In this document: positions 32,725 to 43,011 of the stretch, one piece after another | How the letters are laid out: each line of letters begins with the position of its first letter | How positions within the stretch are numbered: the first letter of the stretch is position 1 | Assembly (NCBI GenBank): GCA_029298735.1 | Contig: JANSLP010000002.1 | Location: forward strand, 1 to 64,000 | Reading direction: 5' to 3' | Source: Ophiostoma sp. CBS 140.51 | Taxonomy: Eukaryota; Ascomycota; Sordariomycetes; Ophiostomatales; Ophiostomataceae | DNA length: 64,000 nt | The notes under the pieces: model-generated | Told to the model about the DNA's origin: nothing | The model's input: only the letters and a program-made list of their open reading frames with translations | Database searches by the model: none | Made by a program: the position numbers and the translations under genes

Positions 32725-33023
32725 GTCATCCCGACGATAGCCTTCCACTTCATCCTTCTTTCCCCTCTCCTCTCTTCCACTCTTTCCGTATTGTCTCTCT
32801 TTTATCTCCTCTATCTTCACTCTCTTTATTTCTGCTCATCTGCCTACAGCGCTCCACCGATTTGCGCATCTCCAATTCCCATCTCGTCATCCGATTACGA
32901 AGCTCCGATTGAAGAGTGAAGCGCAATCATCGCCAGCCTTCTGCATCGTAGCAAAATCCATCGTTGTATTTCTTTCAGCAAATACACACACGCACATAGA
33001 TCTTGCGACTAAACACCGACAAT

Positions 33024-35035
33024 ATGAGTGGAGGTGCAAAGTCCACAGCACTGCCGGACGTCGACCACGACCTGGTCTTCGTGGAGGAGTTTGATGCTTT
33101 GTATGCGCTGCCAGTTCCTATCAGTACAATTTGCACAAGCGCTTTTTGTCTAACAAACATTCTCCAGATCTATCGAGCTCAAGGTGGTTCCGGGGACAGA
33201 CGATGCCTTTGACGATGTTATCTTGATGACGTCCGGGAAGGCAAAATATCCGGGTACGTTCTTATCACAACACTGAGCTGCATAGCAACGCAGCGTGAAT
33301 ACTAAAACCAACTTCTCTCGTCCAGCAAAGACACATGCACGCAAGGTAGCCAAGGAGCTCGGCGTCAAGGATGGCCTCATCTACCTGCCCGGCCTGCCGA
33401 CACAGATCTACGAGGACTCCGATATGGGGCCGGCCTTCCGTCAACGAAGATAGTATGATTCACGTCCCGAGGCAACTGTCTGCACTCTTCGTATCTCAAC
33501 CTCCCGACTAACACTCTAGCTTCTACTACATCGCCGGTGCCGACTTTGAGAACTGCGCCGTCACATACGACCTCGCCACCGACAACCTCGTGCTCTGGGT
33601 GTCCTACATCGACCCGCGCCAGGTGCTGTGGTACGGCACCAGCCCGGGACCCAAGGAGTGCTTGGCAAAAACCGATCTCGATGAGGTCCGTTACACAAAA
33701 GATCTCGATGCATTCCTGCGAAAGCGCCTCGACCTCGACGCCGCCGACGTTGTCCGCGTCGATGCGTCCATCGGCAGCAGCTTCTGCCGTGACAAGACCA
33801 GCCGCAGCTCTTCGTCGTCGTCAAAAACCACCCTTTACGTTTTGCACGCCGACCAGATCCCCGATATCCTCAAAGACGAGCCCGCCGCTGCTCGGTCACT
33901 TGAGGTCGACGCCTTCAGCCTGCTCCCGGCCATGGACCACGCCCGTGTCGTCAAGACGCCCTACGAAATCGACCTCATTCGCAAAGCAAATGACGTCAGC
34001 TCGTCCGCCCACACGGCCGTCCTGCGCCAGCTCAAGGGCATGACCAATGAGCGCGACATTGAAGCCGCCTTCCTCGACCACTGCCTGGCCCTGCACGGTG
34101 CCAAGCACCAGGCCTACCCTGTCATTGCGGGATCCGGCTCCAACGCTGGTGTCCTGCATTACTTTGGCAACGACGAACCCCTGGTGGGCCGCCAGCTGGT
34201 GTGTCTCGATGCGGGCGCCGAGTGGGATCTGTATGCGTCCGACGTGACGCGCACCTTCCCTATCTCGGGCTCTTTCACGGGCGAGGCAGCCGCCATCTAC
34301 AAGGCCGTCCAGCGCATGCAGAACGAGGTCTTTGCGCGGTTCAAGCCAGGCGCACCGTTTGCGTACCTGCACCTACACGCCGCCTATGTAGCCGCCCAAG
34401 AGCTGCTGCATATCGGTATTCTGAAGGGCGGCTCTGCCACCGAGATTCTCGCCAAGGGTACCATTTCAGCCTTTTTCCCGCACGGTCTCGGCCACCACGT
34501 CGGTCTGGAGGTGCATGACGTGCTGTCTTCGGACCTCATGTCGCGGCCGCCGACCGATGCCGACGCAAAGAAGTCCAAGGTCTTTGTCAACAACACTCGC
34601 AACGTCCGCAGCCAGCTCGGCGGCAGCAAGCGCCAGCCCGTAACGCCCGACATGTACGCCACACTTATGAACGAGGCTGCGGCCGTGTCCAACGGTGACG
34701 TCTCGGCCTTTTTTTATCAGAGAGACCGTCGCCGCCTACTCGAGCCGGGCATGATTGTCACTGTCGAGCCTGGAATGTAAGTCCCCGCCACTCTACCCTA
34801 CAATATACTTACACCTCGCTAACAACATAGCTACTTCTGCCGCCCGTACATTGAGAGCTTCTTCCTGTCCGACCCCACGCACGCCCAGTACATTGACACT
34901 GATGTACTGGAGACGTACTATGGTGTTGGCGGTGTGCGCATTGAGGACTGCCTGCTCGTCACCGAGGACGGCCACGACAACCTGACGACGGCGCCCAAGG
35001 GTGACGATGCTCTGCGCCTGATTAACGGTAAATAG
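33024..35035 (+). CDS. Xaa-Pro aminopeptidase/prolidase, M24B family
   Basis: Five exons (33024-33100, 33168-33253, 33326-33452, 33520-34776, 34831-35035) encode 583 residues. M24B enzymes are di-metal (usually Mn) peptidases that cut peptide bonds involving proline. The AMP_N-type N-terminal domain (about 30-230) contains K-Y-P-A-K-T-H-A and Y-F-Y-Y-I-A-G. The pita-bread domain carries the metal ligands in order: Asp in L-D-A-G-A-E-W-D (about 327), Asp in S-D-V-T-R-T-F (about 338), His in G-L-G-H-H-V-G-L (about 420), Glu in V-E-P-G-I-Y-F (about 512, next to the last intron) and Glu in V-R-I-E-D-C (about 554). All five are present, so it should be active. No signal peptide, so cytosolic. Somewhat longer than human prolidase (493 aa), with a Ser-rich insert near residue 190. 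Confidence 0.93.
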
Positions 35036-35388
35036 ACGAGGCAAGACCGTCGACTCATTACCTTTGTGGATATATCTGTTAGATTCCGAAGTCTGGCGCA
35101 GATAAAATCTTTGTATAAATAAATTGCAAGCAAATACTGCAATAATATCACGACACTTTTGTTTGCATATAATATCCATCTTCGTACGATTTATTTTGGT
35201 TAAACAATGTTTTCGATGTATTCAAAAGTCGCTGTAAAAATTTAAAAGCAAACAAACACGGTATTCCACAGACCATAACCCCTCGTTACACAGATGCACA
35301 CGTTCTTGTCTCGTTTATCATCGACCGTTCCATGACAAATATTGTCAAAATCTCATCCAAAAGTAACCCCTATCCCTTCTCTGCACCC
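35036..35388. other. convergent AT-rich 3' spacer
   Basis: 353 bp between the peptidase and lectin stop codons, AT-rich, presumably both 3' UTRs. Nothing else seen. Confidence 0.6.
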
Positions 35389-36845
35389 TTACAAGTACTT
35401 TTTGGGCGAGTTGGCCTTGCGCCGCTTGTATATGACGTAGCTGCCAACTAACAGGAACTGACCGGCTACAATGACTAGAATCAGCCGGCCGTGGCCGGGG
35501 TGCCGCAGCGTCTCCGCTAGCCGGTCGTGGTGACCCTCCAAGTAACTGCCCACATGGTGCTTCACCGAGTTCTCCGAGTTGGCCACCGACTGCCGCAACT
35601 CGCTGTGCAGCGACTTCATATCCCGCTCCATCTGCTCCAGTTTGTCCTCAATCATGTCGAGGCGGTCCAGCTTTGAGAGTAAACCCTTGAGCTGGCCCAG
35701 CTGGATCGAGACCTCCTCGTGCCGCTTCTCGCCCACCTGGTCCGAGGTGGCCACCTGACGGAAAATCGTCGACAAGTGGTGGTTCACGCTCTGCAGACGG
35801 TTGTGCAGGTCAGCAAACTGCGCCTTGGAGCTCGTAATGGAGTTGGCGTCGGCGTCGGGGATGCTGTCCTTTTCGTACGCGCGGGCCTCGGGGGTATCCT
35901 CGACCATACCGGCGCGGCTGATGCGCACAGGCGCGTGGCCCTCGGCACCGGCCACGGGCTTTTGCTGCTGCTGAGTACCCTTGTCGTGCTCATCGTGGAA
36001 GTCGTGGTGCTTGCCATCTTCAGACTTGAACGTGTAGTCGTTGTTATCGTGCATCACGACCAGCTTATAAATCTCCGCCGAGTCCGGCACGTCCGCCGAT
36101 GCCGCTGTCACACCAAACTTGTAGCCCGTGGGGATTACCACGTCCTCGCTCGAGAAGCACAAGTGGCCATCCAGCTCCACGCTGAACAGCCGGTCTGTCT
36201 GCTGAATCTTAATCTGCGCCGGGCGGCCCAGGTTGCGGAAAGAGTAATCGCAGTGCGCAAACGCCAGGCTGTCAATGCCTGTCAGGGCCTTGTACTCCTT
36301 GGTGCCGTCGTTCAGGTAACCGCGCAGCGAACCACCGCCACGGGCACCTGACGCATCCAGCACCAGCACCAGACCCTCAAACTTGCCCACCGTGTACACG
36401 CTACTCGTGCCGACGTTCGTGGGGCCATCCTTGACCAGCCAAATGTTGAGGTTGCCGCCGCCGCGCTCGGGTCCGCTGACACGGAAGTCAACGTCTGCCA
36501 ACCACCGGGAGTAGTCCAATGTGCGCTCGGCCCAGACGGCGCCGCGCTGGCCGCCGGGGGCGGGTGCAGCCGGGGTCAGAACGACCTTGTTGGAGAGGAT
36601 TTCGGGTTGGTAGGGGGTGCCCTGGAGTTCAAAGTGGGGGATGGCCCGCGAGTGTTCCGGTGCTATTCTGCAAGGTGTTAGACTCCCTCTCTCTGTTTCT
36701 TTCTTCTGGATTGAATTGTTGCCCTCCACCCGTCCGCCTACCTGTTACTGTAGCCAAAACTGAGCTCGCTCACGAGAAACTGGGCATGTGCCGTGCCAGC
36801 TAGGAGACCCCAGCTCCACGCCAGCGAGGCCGACGAGATGCGCAT
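35389..36845 (-). CDS. L-type lectin cargo receptor (Emp47/ERGIC-53-like)
   Basis: Exons 36845-36742 and 36667-35389 encode 460 residues. A signal peptide of about 21 residues ends T-A-H-A before Q-F-L-V. The leguminous-lectin-like domain (about 25-255) begins S-E-L-S-F-G-Y-S-N and includes W-L-A-D-V-D-F-R-V-S-G-P-E-R-G-G-G-N-L-N-I-W-L. A luminal coiled coil with heptads (about 320-405) is followed by one transmembrane helix (about 428-448) and the cytosolic tail R-R-K-A-N-S-P-K-K-Y-L. The last four residues KKYL fit the KKxx COPI retrieval signal. Such proteins carry glycoproteins from ER to Golgi and recycle. Yeast has the pair Emp46/Emp47, and this looks closest to that group. It is divergent from alg8, another glycoprotein-pathway gene, across 1.3 kb. 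Confidence 0.92.
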
Positions 36846-38148
36846 CTTGTCTGGTTTGTGTATGTGATGTTTCTGTCAAAGTCCAATGTGTCGAAATATC
36901 AAACTCTGGCCTTGTCAAGACAAAAGAGATGCAGGTCGTCCGAAATGATCACAAGAACACAAAGAGGCTCTGCGTTGCTGCGTCCCAGAAACGGCTAAAG
37001 ACGGGCTGTTGTCCCAAATTTTTCAAGGCTTGAGGACAGCTTGCAGGTGCGGAAGGTAAAAGCACGTCAAAACGTATATCCAAAAAGGGTATTCCAATAA
37101 GCCCCAAGCAAAAGCTCAAAGCTGTCTTCTTTGGTCGGAGATCCGGCTGAATTGAAGTCAAGTTCCGTCCGGTATCGTTAATATGGCTCGTTAAGGCGCT
37201 TGTCGCGTTTGCTGCCGTGTATGCACTGAATGTATGCTCAAAATAACCGTAAAGTGGCTATGTAGTTCTGTCGTCAATCGTTGTGGTGAGCCGTGAGATG
37301 CAGTCGTGAGAATGTTGTCGTGTGCAGTTGAACAGTTGGACAGTTGGCACTTTTTGATGATCGGAGAGCTCTCAAGATACGAAGCTTAATTTCCGCTTGG
37401 CTGGTGGGCGGGCAGTCGCAGAAGTAGCGCCAAAGATGCGCCGTAGCATTTTCCCAGCTTCTGGAAACCAGGGGTTGCCAGGGCCTTGTCCACTGGTTTT
37501 AATGGTTTTAGCGCCACAGACTTGAGACAACGCGCCCCCAGTTCCAGTGGCCACAAGCGTTTCCAAAAAAGGTCCCGCCAGACAAAGGGGAAAGAGCTCC
37601 TGCATACAGAACAGTCCGAGCTTTGAGGTTGATGTAACGGGCACCACAGCATTTCTATTTGCACTTTTACTTACTTCATTTTGATCATTGATTTTTTTCT
37701 CTTATTTTAAAGGGATATTTTAGAATTGCATCTAACGTAGATACTCTTCTGAGAGATATTACACGCTGGCTCTTGTGTATTTGGTGAGCTTCATTCTGAT
37801 GGTGGCTCCTTCCTGTTGTGCGTGTTGTGGGCCAGTCGCGTCATAACATTGCCCCTTCCCCCTGTGTTGCGGGGATCGCCCAAGAAATAAGCAAGTTCTG
37901 TCCCATTGTGTGGGCGTCGCGCGATAAGGCCAATCAATCCCACTGCGTGGTTCTGTGTGCACCTGTGCTTGTCTGTAGCCGGTGCTACGCGAGTCGGGTT
38001 TCCGGATTTTAGCGCTAAGCTCTTTCGGAAAGCTCCAGAAAGCCACCTCGACTGCAAATTGGCCTGGGACCGCTGAGCTTTCCACAGCATCGTCTTCTTC
38101 CACCACCCTTCAAGATCACGACTTGGCGAGTCACCCAGCAATGTCGAC
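36846..38148. promoter_or_regulatory. bidirectional intergenic region between the lectin gene and alg8
   Basis: 1.3 kb between divergent start codons. Open frames here (37372-37664, 37759-38150 minus) show no family features and are treated as chance. The extreme end contains a short upstream ORF overlapping the alg8 start. Confidence 0.6.
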
Positions 38149-38158
38149 ATGGCGGTAG
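38141..38158 (+). promoter_or_regulatory. upstream ORF overlapping the alg8 start codon
   Basis: ATG at 38141 opens a five-codon frame (M-S-T-W-R) ending TAG 38156-38158, overlapping the alg8 ATG (38149) in another frame. Both ATGs have G at -3. Ribosomes starting here would terminate seven bases past the alg8 ATG, so it could lower alg8 translation if the mRNA starts upstream. Confidence 0.6.
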
Positions 38159-39777
38159 ACTCTTATCCCTCAATTGCGCAGTGCGCGCTTGTTGCTGCGG
38201 CGTTCAAGATTCTCTTGTTCCCGGCATAGTGAGTTGCGCATCCTTTCCTGGCGATATTTAGCCCCTTTTCATCTCCTAACCTCGACGCGCCGCAGCAAAT
38301 CGACCGACTTTGAAGTCCATCGCAACTGGCTCGCCATCACCAACAGCCTTCCGCTCTGGGATTGGTACTACGAACACACCTCAGAATGGACTCTCGATTA
38401 CCCGCCCTTCTTCGCCTACTTTGAGTGGGTGCTGTCCAAGGTCGCCGCCCTCATCGACCCGGCCATGCTCCGCATTCGCAACCTGAACTACACGAGCTGG
38501 GAGACGGTCTACTTCCAGCGCTCGTCGGTCATCGCGACCGAGATCTTCTTGGTCTATGCGCTCCAAAAGTTTGTCGACTCGTGCCACGGTCCCTCAAAGC
38601 GCGCCGCCCAGGCCGTCGCCATCTCGATTATCCTGTCGCCCGGCCTGCTCATCATCGACCACATCCACTTCCAATACAATGGCGTGATGTACGGCATCCT
38701 CATCTACTCGCTTGTGCTGGCCAAGAAGAAGTCGACTCTGCTTGGCAGCGGCCTTGTGTTTGCCGCCCTGCTTTGCATGAAGCACATTTACGCGTACCTT
38801 GCGCCCGCATACATCGTCTTTTTGCTGCGCGCCTACTGCCTGTCGCCCAAGTCCATCTTCAAGATCCAGTGGCTGAACTGCATCAAGCTGGGTACAGGCA
38901 TTGGCGCTATCCTGGGTGTGGCTTTTGGTCCGTTTGCGCTCAAGAGCCAGATCCCCCAGATCCTGAGCCGTCTGTTTCCCTTTTCGCGCGGCCTCTGCCA
39001 CGCCTACTGGGCACCGAACGTCTGGGCCATGTACTCCTTTGTCGACCGCGTTTTGATTTATGGTGAGTCAAATTCATTGCATCCATGATAATAGTTCGCA
39101 TACTAACATCAGCAGTCGCTCCCCGCTTCGGATGGCACGTCAAGACCGAGGCACTGGCCAGCGTCACCCGTGGTCTGGTTGGAGACACTGCGTTTGCGGT
39201 GCTGCCCGATGTCAGCCCGCGCACGTGCTTCATCCTGACCATCGTCTTCCAGGCCCTGCCTCTCCTGCAGCTCTTCACTACGCCGACCTGGGACAATTTC
39301 ATCGGCGCTGTCACGCTCTGCGGCTACGCCTCGTTTCTCTTTGGTTGGCACGTCCACGAGAAGGCTGTGCTCCTAGTCATTATCCCATTCAGTCTGCTCG
39401 CGCTGAAGAACCGGCGGTACCTGAGCGCATTCCGCCCTCTCGCCGTGGCTGGCCACGTGTCTCTCTTCCCGCTCCTGTTCACACCTGCCGAGTTCCCCAT
39501 TAAGACAGTCTACACCATCTTCTGGCTTGTGCTGTTCTTGTTGGCGTTTGATAGCCTTGCGCCCGCCTCGACGCGCGCCCGCTTCTTCCTCTTTGACCGC
39601 TTCAGCACGCTCTACATTGCCGTCAGCATCCCGCTCATTGTCTACTGTTCGCTGCTGCACCAGCTCGTCTTTGGCGCACGGTACGAGTTCCTGCCCCTCA
39701 TGTTTACTAGCTCCTACTCGGCCATTGGCGTTGTCGGCAGCTGGATCGGCTTCCTGGTCGTCTACTTTACCTCGTAA
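38149..39777 (+). CDS. alg8: dolichyl-P-Glc: Glc1Man9GlcNAc2-PP-dolichol alpha-1,3-glucosyltransferase (ALG8)
   Basis: Three exons (38149-38228, 38296-39062, 39113-39777) encode 503 residues (502 if the second acceptor of a CAGCAG pair, at 39115, is used). Alg8 adds the second glucose to the lipid-linked oligosaccharide in the ER lumen. The signature Y-K-S-T-D-F-E-V-H-R-N-W-L-A-I-T near the N-terminus and W-T-L-D-Y-P-P-F-F-A-Y distinguish Alg8 from Alg6. The loop H-F-Q-Y-N-G is the conserved family block. About a dozen hydrophobic segments fit the multispanning ALG6/ALG8 fold. The first hydrophobic helix in exon 1 (A-L-V-A-A-A-F-K-I-L-L-F) acts as signal anchor. Divergent from a lectin gene of the same secretory pathway. 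Confidence 0.95.
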
Positions 39778-42700
39778 AGGAGCCCAATAGAGGCAAAGAG
39801 TCAAGTTTCCTATGTTTATCAAATCATACCTCGAAATATAGAATCTAAGATAGTCCAAGAAACAATTTAATCAATTGTCCTGAAAAAGGAAACAAACAAT
39901 ATATATCGTAGCATCGAGAGTCAACAAGGCTGTAAGTGGGTTCTCAGCCTCATATACGCGTAGAACTCACAAAACATAAACCGTGATGCAGAAGGAAGGT
40001 TTGTGCTGCTCAACATAGCGAACGGTGCCGACGAGGGCCGCGTCGGGTAGTTATCCGTCCTGCAGGGTGCTGATGGGCCCTCCTCCCTGTTGCGGAGGGC
40101 CCTGTGGTGCCGGCAAAACTAGAGGTGAGGTTGAGGTCGTGGTCGCTGCACGTGATCATACTAGCCGTTTTGGGTTGTATTTATGGGTCCGCGCTGACTT
40201 GTCACGTTGCCTTCTTTCCCTTTTTGACCTTCCCACCCACCACACCCGCCAATCACCTGCACAGAATGCAAGGCTGAGTCTAAAAGGAGGTACCCGCCAG
40301 CATAAACTGTGCCCACAGGTACTTACCGGTGCACTCGGTCCCTTTCATTTTGCCCTTTCCACCACGCTTCCACGCTTCTTCGTCTTCCCGATCGCCTTAG
40401 CCCACGGACGGCCGCGTAGGAGGCAATTGCGCGCCCACTTTTCAAGGACAAGAAAAACACGAACACAAAAAGGAGGCAAAGAATCACAGAATAAACGGCT
40501 GCATCGGATCAGTGATTTCAGAAAAGTATCCGGTATCCAAAACAGAACTGTTTGAGCTCTCTGATGGCGTCAATATAAAAAGGAAGTCCCTGGATGATCA
40601 GCCTCGATATCACAATATTTGGATGAGATATATGGAGCTACCATGTTCTCCGCCGCACGACAATTAAATAATTATTTATATCTTTAGAGATGCGATTAAA
40701 GTGGCTTCAAATTGATATATAAGCCTAACTTTTTGCATCTTTCAGCGTTGAGATAATAGGAAGTGAAAACGTTGCAGATCGTGTATTTGGGCGCGTTTTT
40801 GGTGTCGTTCGATTGATTTTGGCTACCCGCGATGTGATCTTGGATCGAGGTTTTCAGCCCCTACTATCAAGCTCTAACGCGATGGAAATTTAATAAATAA
40901 GTATTCAATCGATAGCCCTCTTTCTGATGATTCCAACGAGTACAAAACTGTAAGTTTTGAAACTTGTCGCGGTGCTCAAATATCAATCTGACTGAAGTAC
41001 AGTATAAGTGAGGTGTAGCGACCCCTGTTCAAAGTGGGATTTGCATGCAGAAATCAGGGCGGTCCGGCAAATCGGAGCCATTGACGATGTTATTTGTTTT
41101 GTGCTCTATTCAGATATCGTTCATGTCATTCACTCGATGCAGACGAGTTTGCAGATTGGCGCATGTCTGTGGTGTGTTCGTTCGTGGCCGAACCCCGTCA
41201 GAAAAGAAACAAGGAGGAGGAGGAGGGATTCCACCGTTGGGGAGGAGGACGAAGCGGGAGAGACCAGATGGTGGGGGACCCACACCGCGGGAACGGTATC
41301 TTGCGCGCGTTGGTCAGGCCTTTGCCCTTGCTGCCAAAATCCAAAATTAACTGGCGGACGACCCTTCCTGCCGTTTTCATTGCTTTTTTTGTTGTGCTCT
41401 TGCCGTGTCTCTCTTTTTTATTCTGCATCGTGTCGTCCGCTCTTGCTTTGTGACAACTTTGTTTGAATTGGTGCCTTCCTTGTCTTGCTCTTTCCTTCTT
41501 GGTGTCTCGCGACGGGGCATTTTCTACACCCGCTCTTGCCAAAACTAGTCAGTTGTCATCTTGCTCTTGCACCCCCGTCGTGTGTCTCCTTCCTCCTCGT
41601 CCACCTCCGCCGCCGCCGCCGCCAACAACCCGCTCGACCTTTTAGTCTCATAATATTTTTTTTTCTTTCTCTCTGTCCTGCTCTGACTTGCACCTTTCCC
41701 CCCTGTCCCACTTTCGCCTCCGTCCTCGTCTTTCTTCGGCTTCTTCCACAACCACTCGCTCCTTCTCTCCTTATTTTTTTTCTCGCCCTTTCTCCTTCTT
41801 CTTTCCTTCCCGCGTCATAACCCACGACAACTTCATTCTCTCCCACCACCGACCTTTGCCGCAGCGCGGCCAGTATATTCATCTTCGGCGCATCAGCTGT
41901 CAATATCTTTAGTCCGCTTTGGTAATTTCGACCTCTTAAAAAAAAAAGACACCTTCGCGCGCACCCACCCCAGCTCCCTCCTCCGTCGCAGGCCTCCACT
42001 TCTTTCCCGCCGCACACGCACCAACACCACAACAAATCGCCAACGACGCGACTGAAAAGCTTCAAAAAACCTCGCGACGCTCAACCATCCGCGCCCGCGT
42101 CGTCACGTTTCCTTTCATCCAATATCAGGCGGCCAACGATACGGACAGCTCTTCGCCTTCTTTTATATGCGCGTCTGCCCTACGCGCACACTCGTGTAAG
42201 TCGCCAGATCGGCCCGCAAAACGTGACCCTTTCGCCATTGCACCTCACACCTCCTTCAACCACACACCTCACCTCGACCCTGATTCACCTCTGTACCTCA
42301 TCTGCATGCTCTCTGCGATCTCTCTTCACTTTCACTTCTTTTTCAAGCTTTTTGCTCTGTATTTTGACTGTTGTTGTGCTTCATCTTCCACCGCGTCCCG
42401 ATTTCCTGGGTCCCGAGGCGTGTCCTCTTCTAAGCGCTTGTTTTTTGGCCCTCCCCCTTCTCCTTCTCTCAGCTCCAACCATCCATACTCCTCGTCCCTC
42501 GCTCCCGTCCTCCCCACCCCAGCCACGACCACCAACAACCCCCGTCGCCAAACAAAAGCTCGACTTCCTCAATAGCACAAAGGGGCCACCGCCAACATCC
42601 TCTGGTCGTAGCCAAGCTATCATAACGCCGCTCACTTACGCGCACACGCGCACATATATATCCCCATGCCCTCGTCTCTCGCCTCACCCCCAATCCACAA

Positions 42701-43011
42701 CTAAAAAGTTTCTTCGCCTCGACCGCGCCCCGAAAATTTACAACCTTTCATATACAAACTTCAAATCCGCCCACCTCACCTTCACCTACCCCATTTTCTT
42801 TCACGCCCCCATCCGCACACTTGTTTTTTGTCTTATATTATTTTTATATATGCAAGGCCTTCCAGTCTTGCTCGCCAATTACGGAAGCACTGCAAACCAC
42901 CCCGAACCTCATTCTAACTCGATATCAAGACAGGACAGGAAATATATAGCCAGGGTGCATTTTGCTTCGTTGGTATAATCCGGCCCTGGCGCCGTTCCTA
43001 CTTCCTTCACA
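39778..43011. other. 3.2-kb spacer with an AT-rich island
   Basis: No gene supported. 40560-41000 is distinctly AT-rich with TATA-like sequences (for example near 40573 and 40716) and no open frame. 41.5-43.0 kb is pyrimidine-rich and probably the long promoter/leader of itc1, with open frames such as 42223-42978 that are low-complexity. Confidence 0.6.

Larger units (their letters stand above)
31678..33023. other. spacer/promoter of the Xaa-Pro peptidase gene
   Basis: No gene supported. It contains a (CA)10 and a (CT)n microsatellite (listed) and a pyrimidine-rich leader up to the ATG at 33024. Confidence 0.6.

Noticed and set aside
35719..36351. 210-codon ORF antisense to the lectin gene (also similar antisense frames over csn1, rfa1 and the synthetase)
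   Set aside because: Typical shadow frames opposite GC-rich coding exons.
37759..38150. Minus-strand ORFs antisense to the alg8 leader
   Set aside because: Overlap in two frames, no features; sits in a divergent promoter.
40919..40993. Possible C/D-box snoRNA (TGATGA at 40927, CTGA at about 40989)
   Set aside because: Terminal stem is weak and no internal C'/D' pair; the two short motifs are expected by chance.
42223..42978. 251-codon plus ORF before itc1
   Set aside because: Low-complexity Pro/Ser/Leu translation of the CT-rich leader; no family features.
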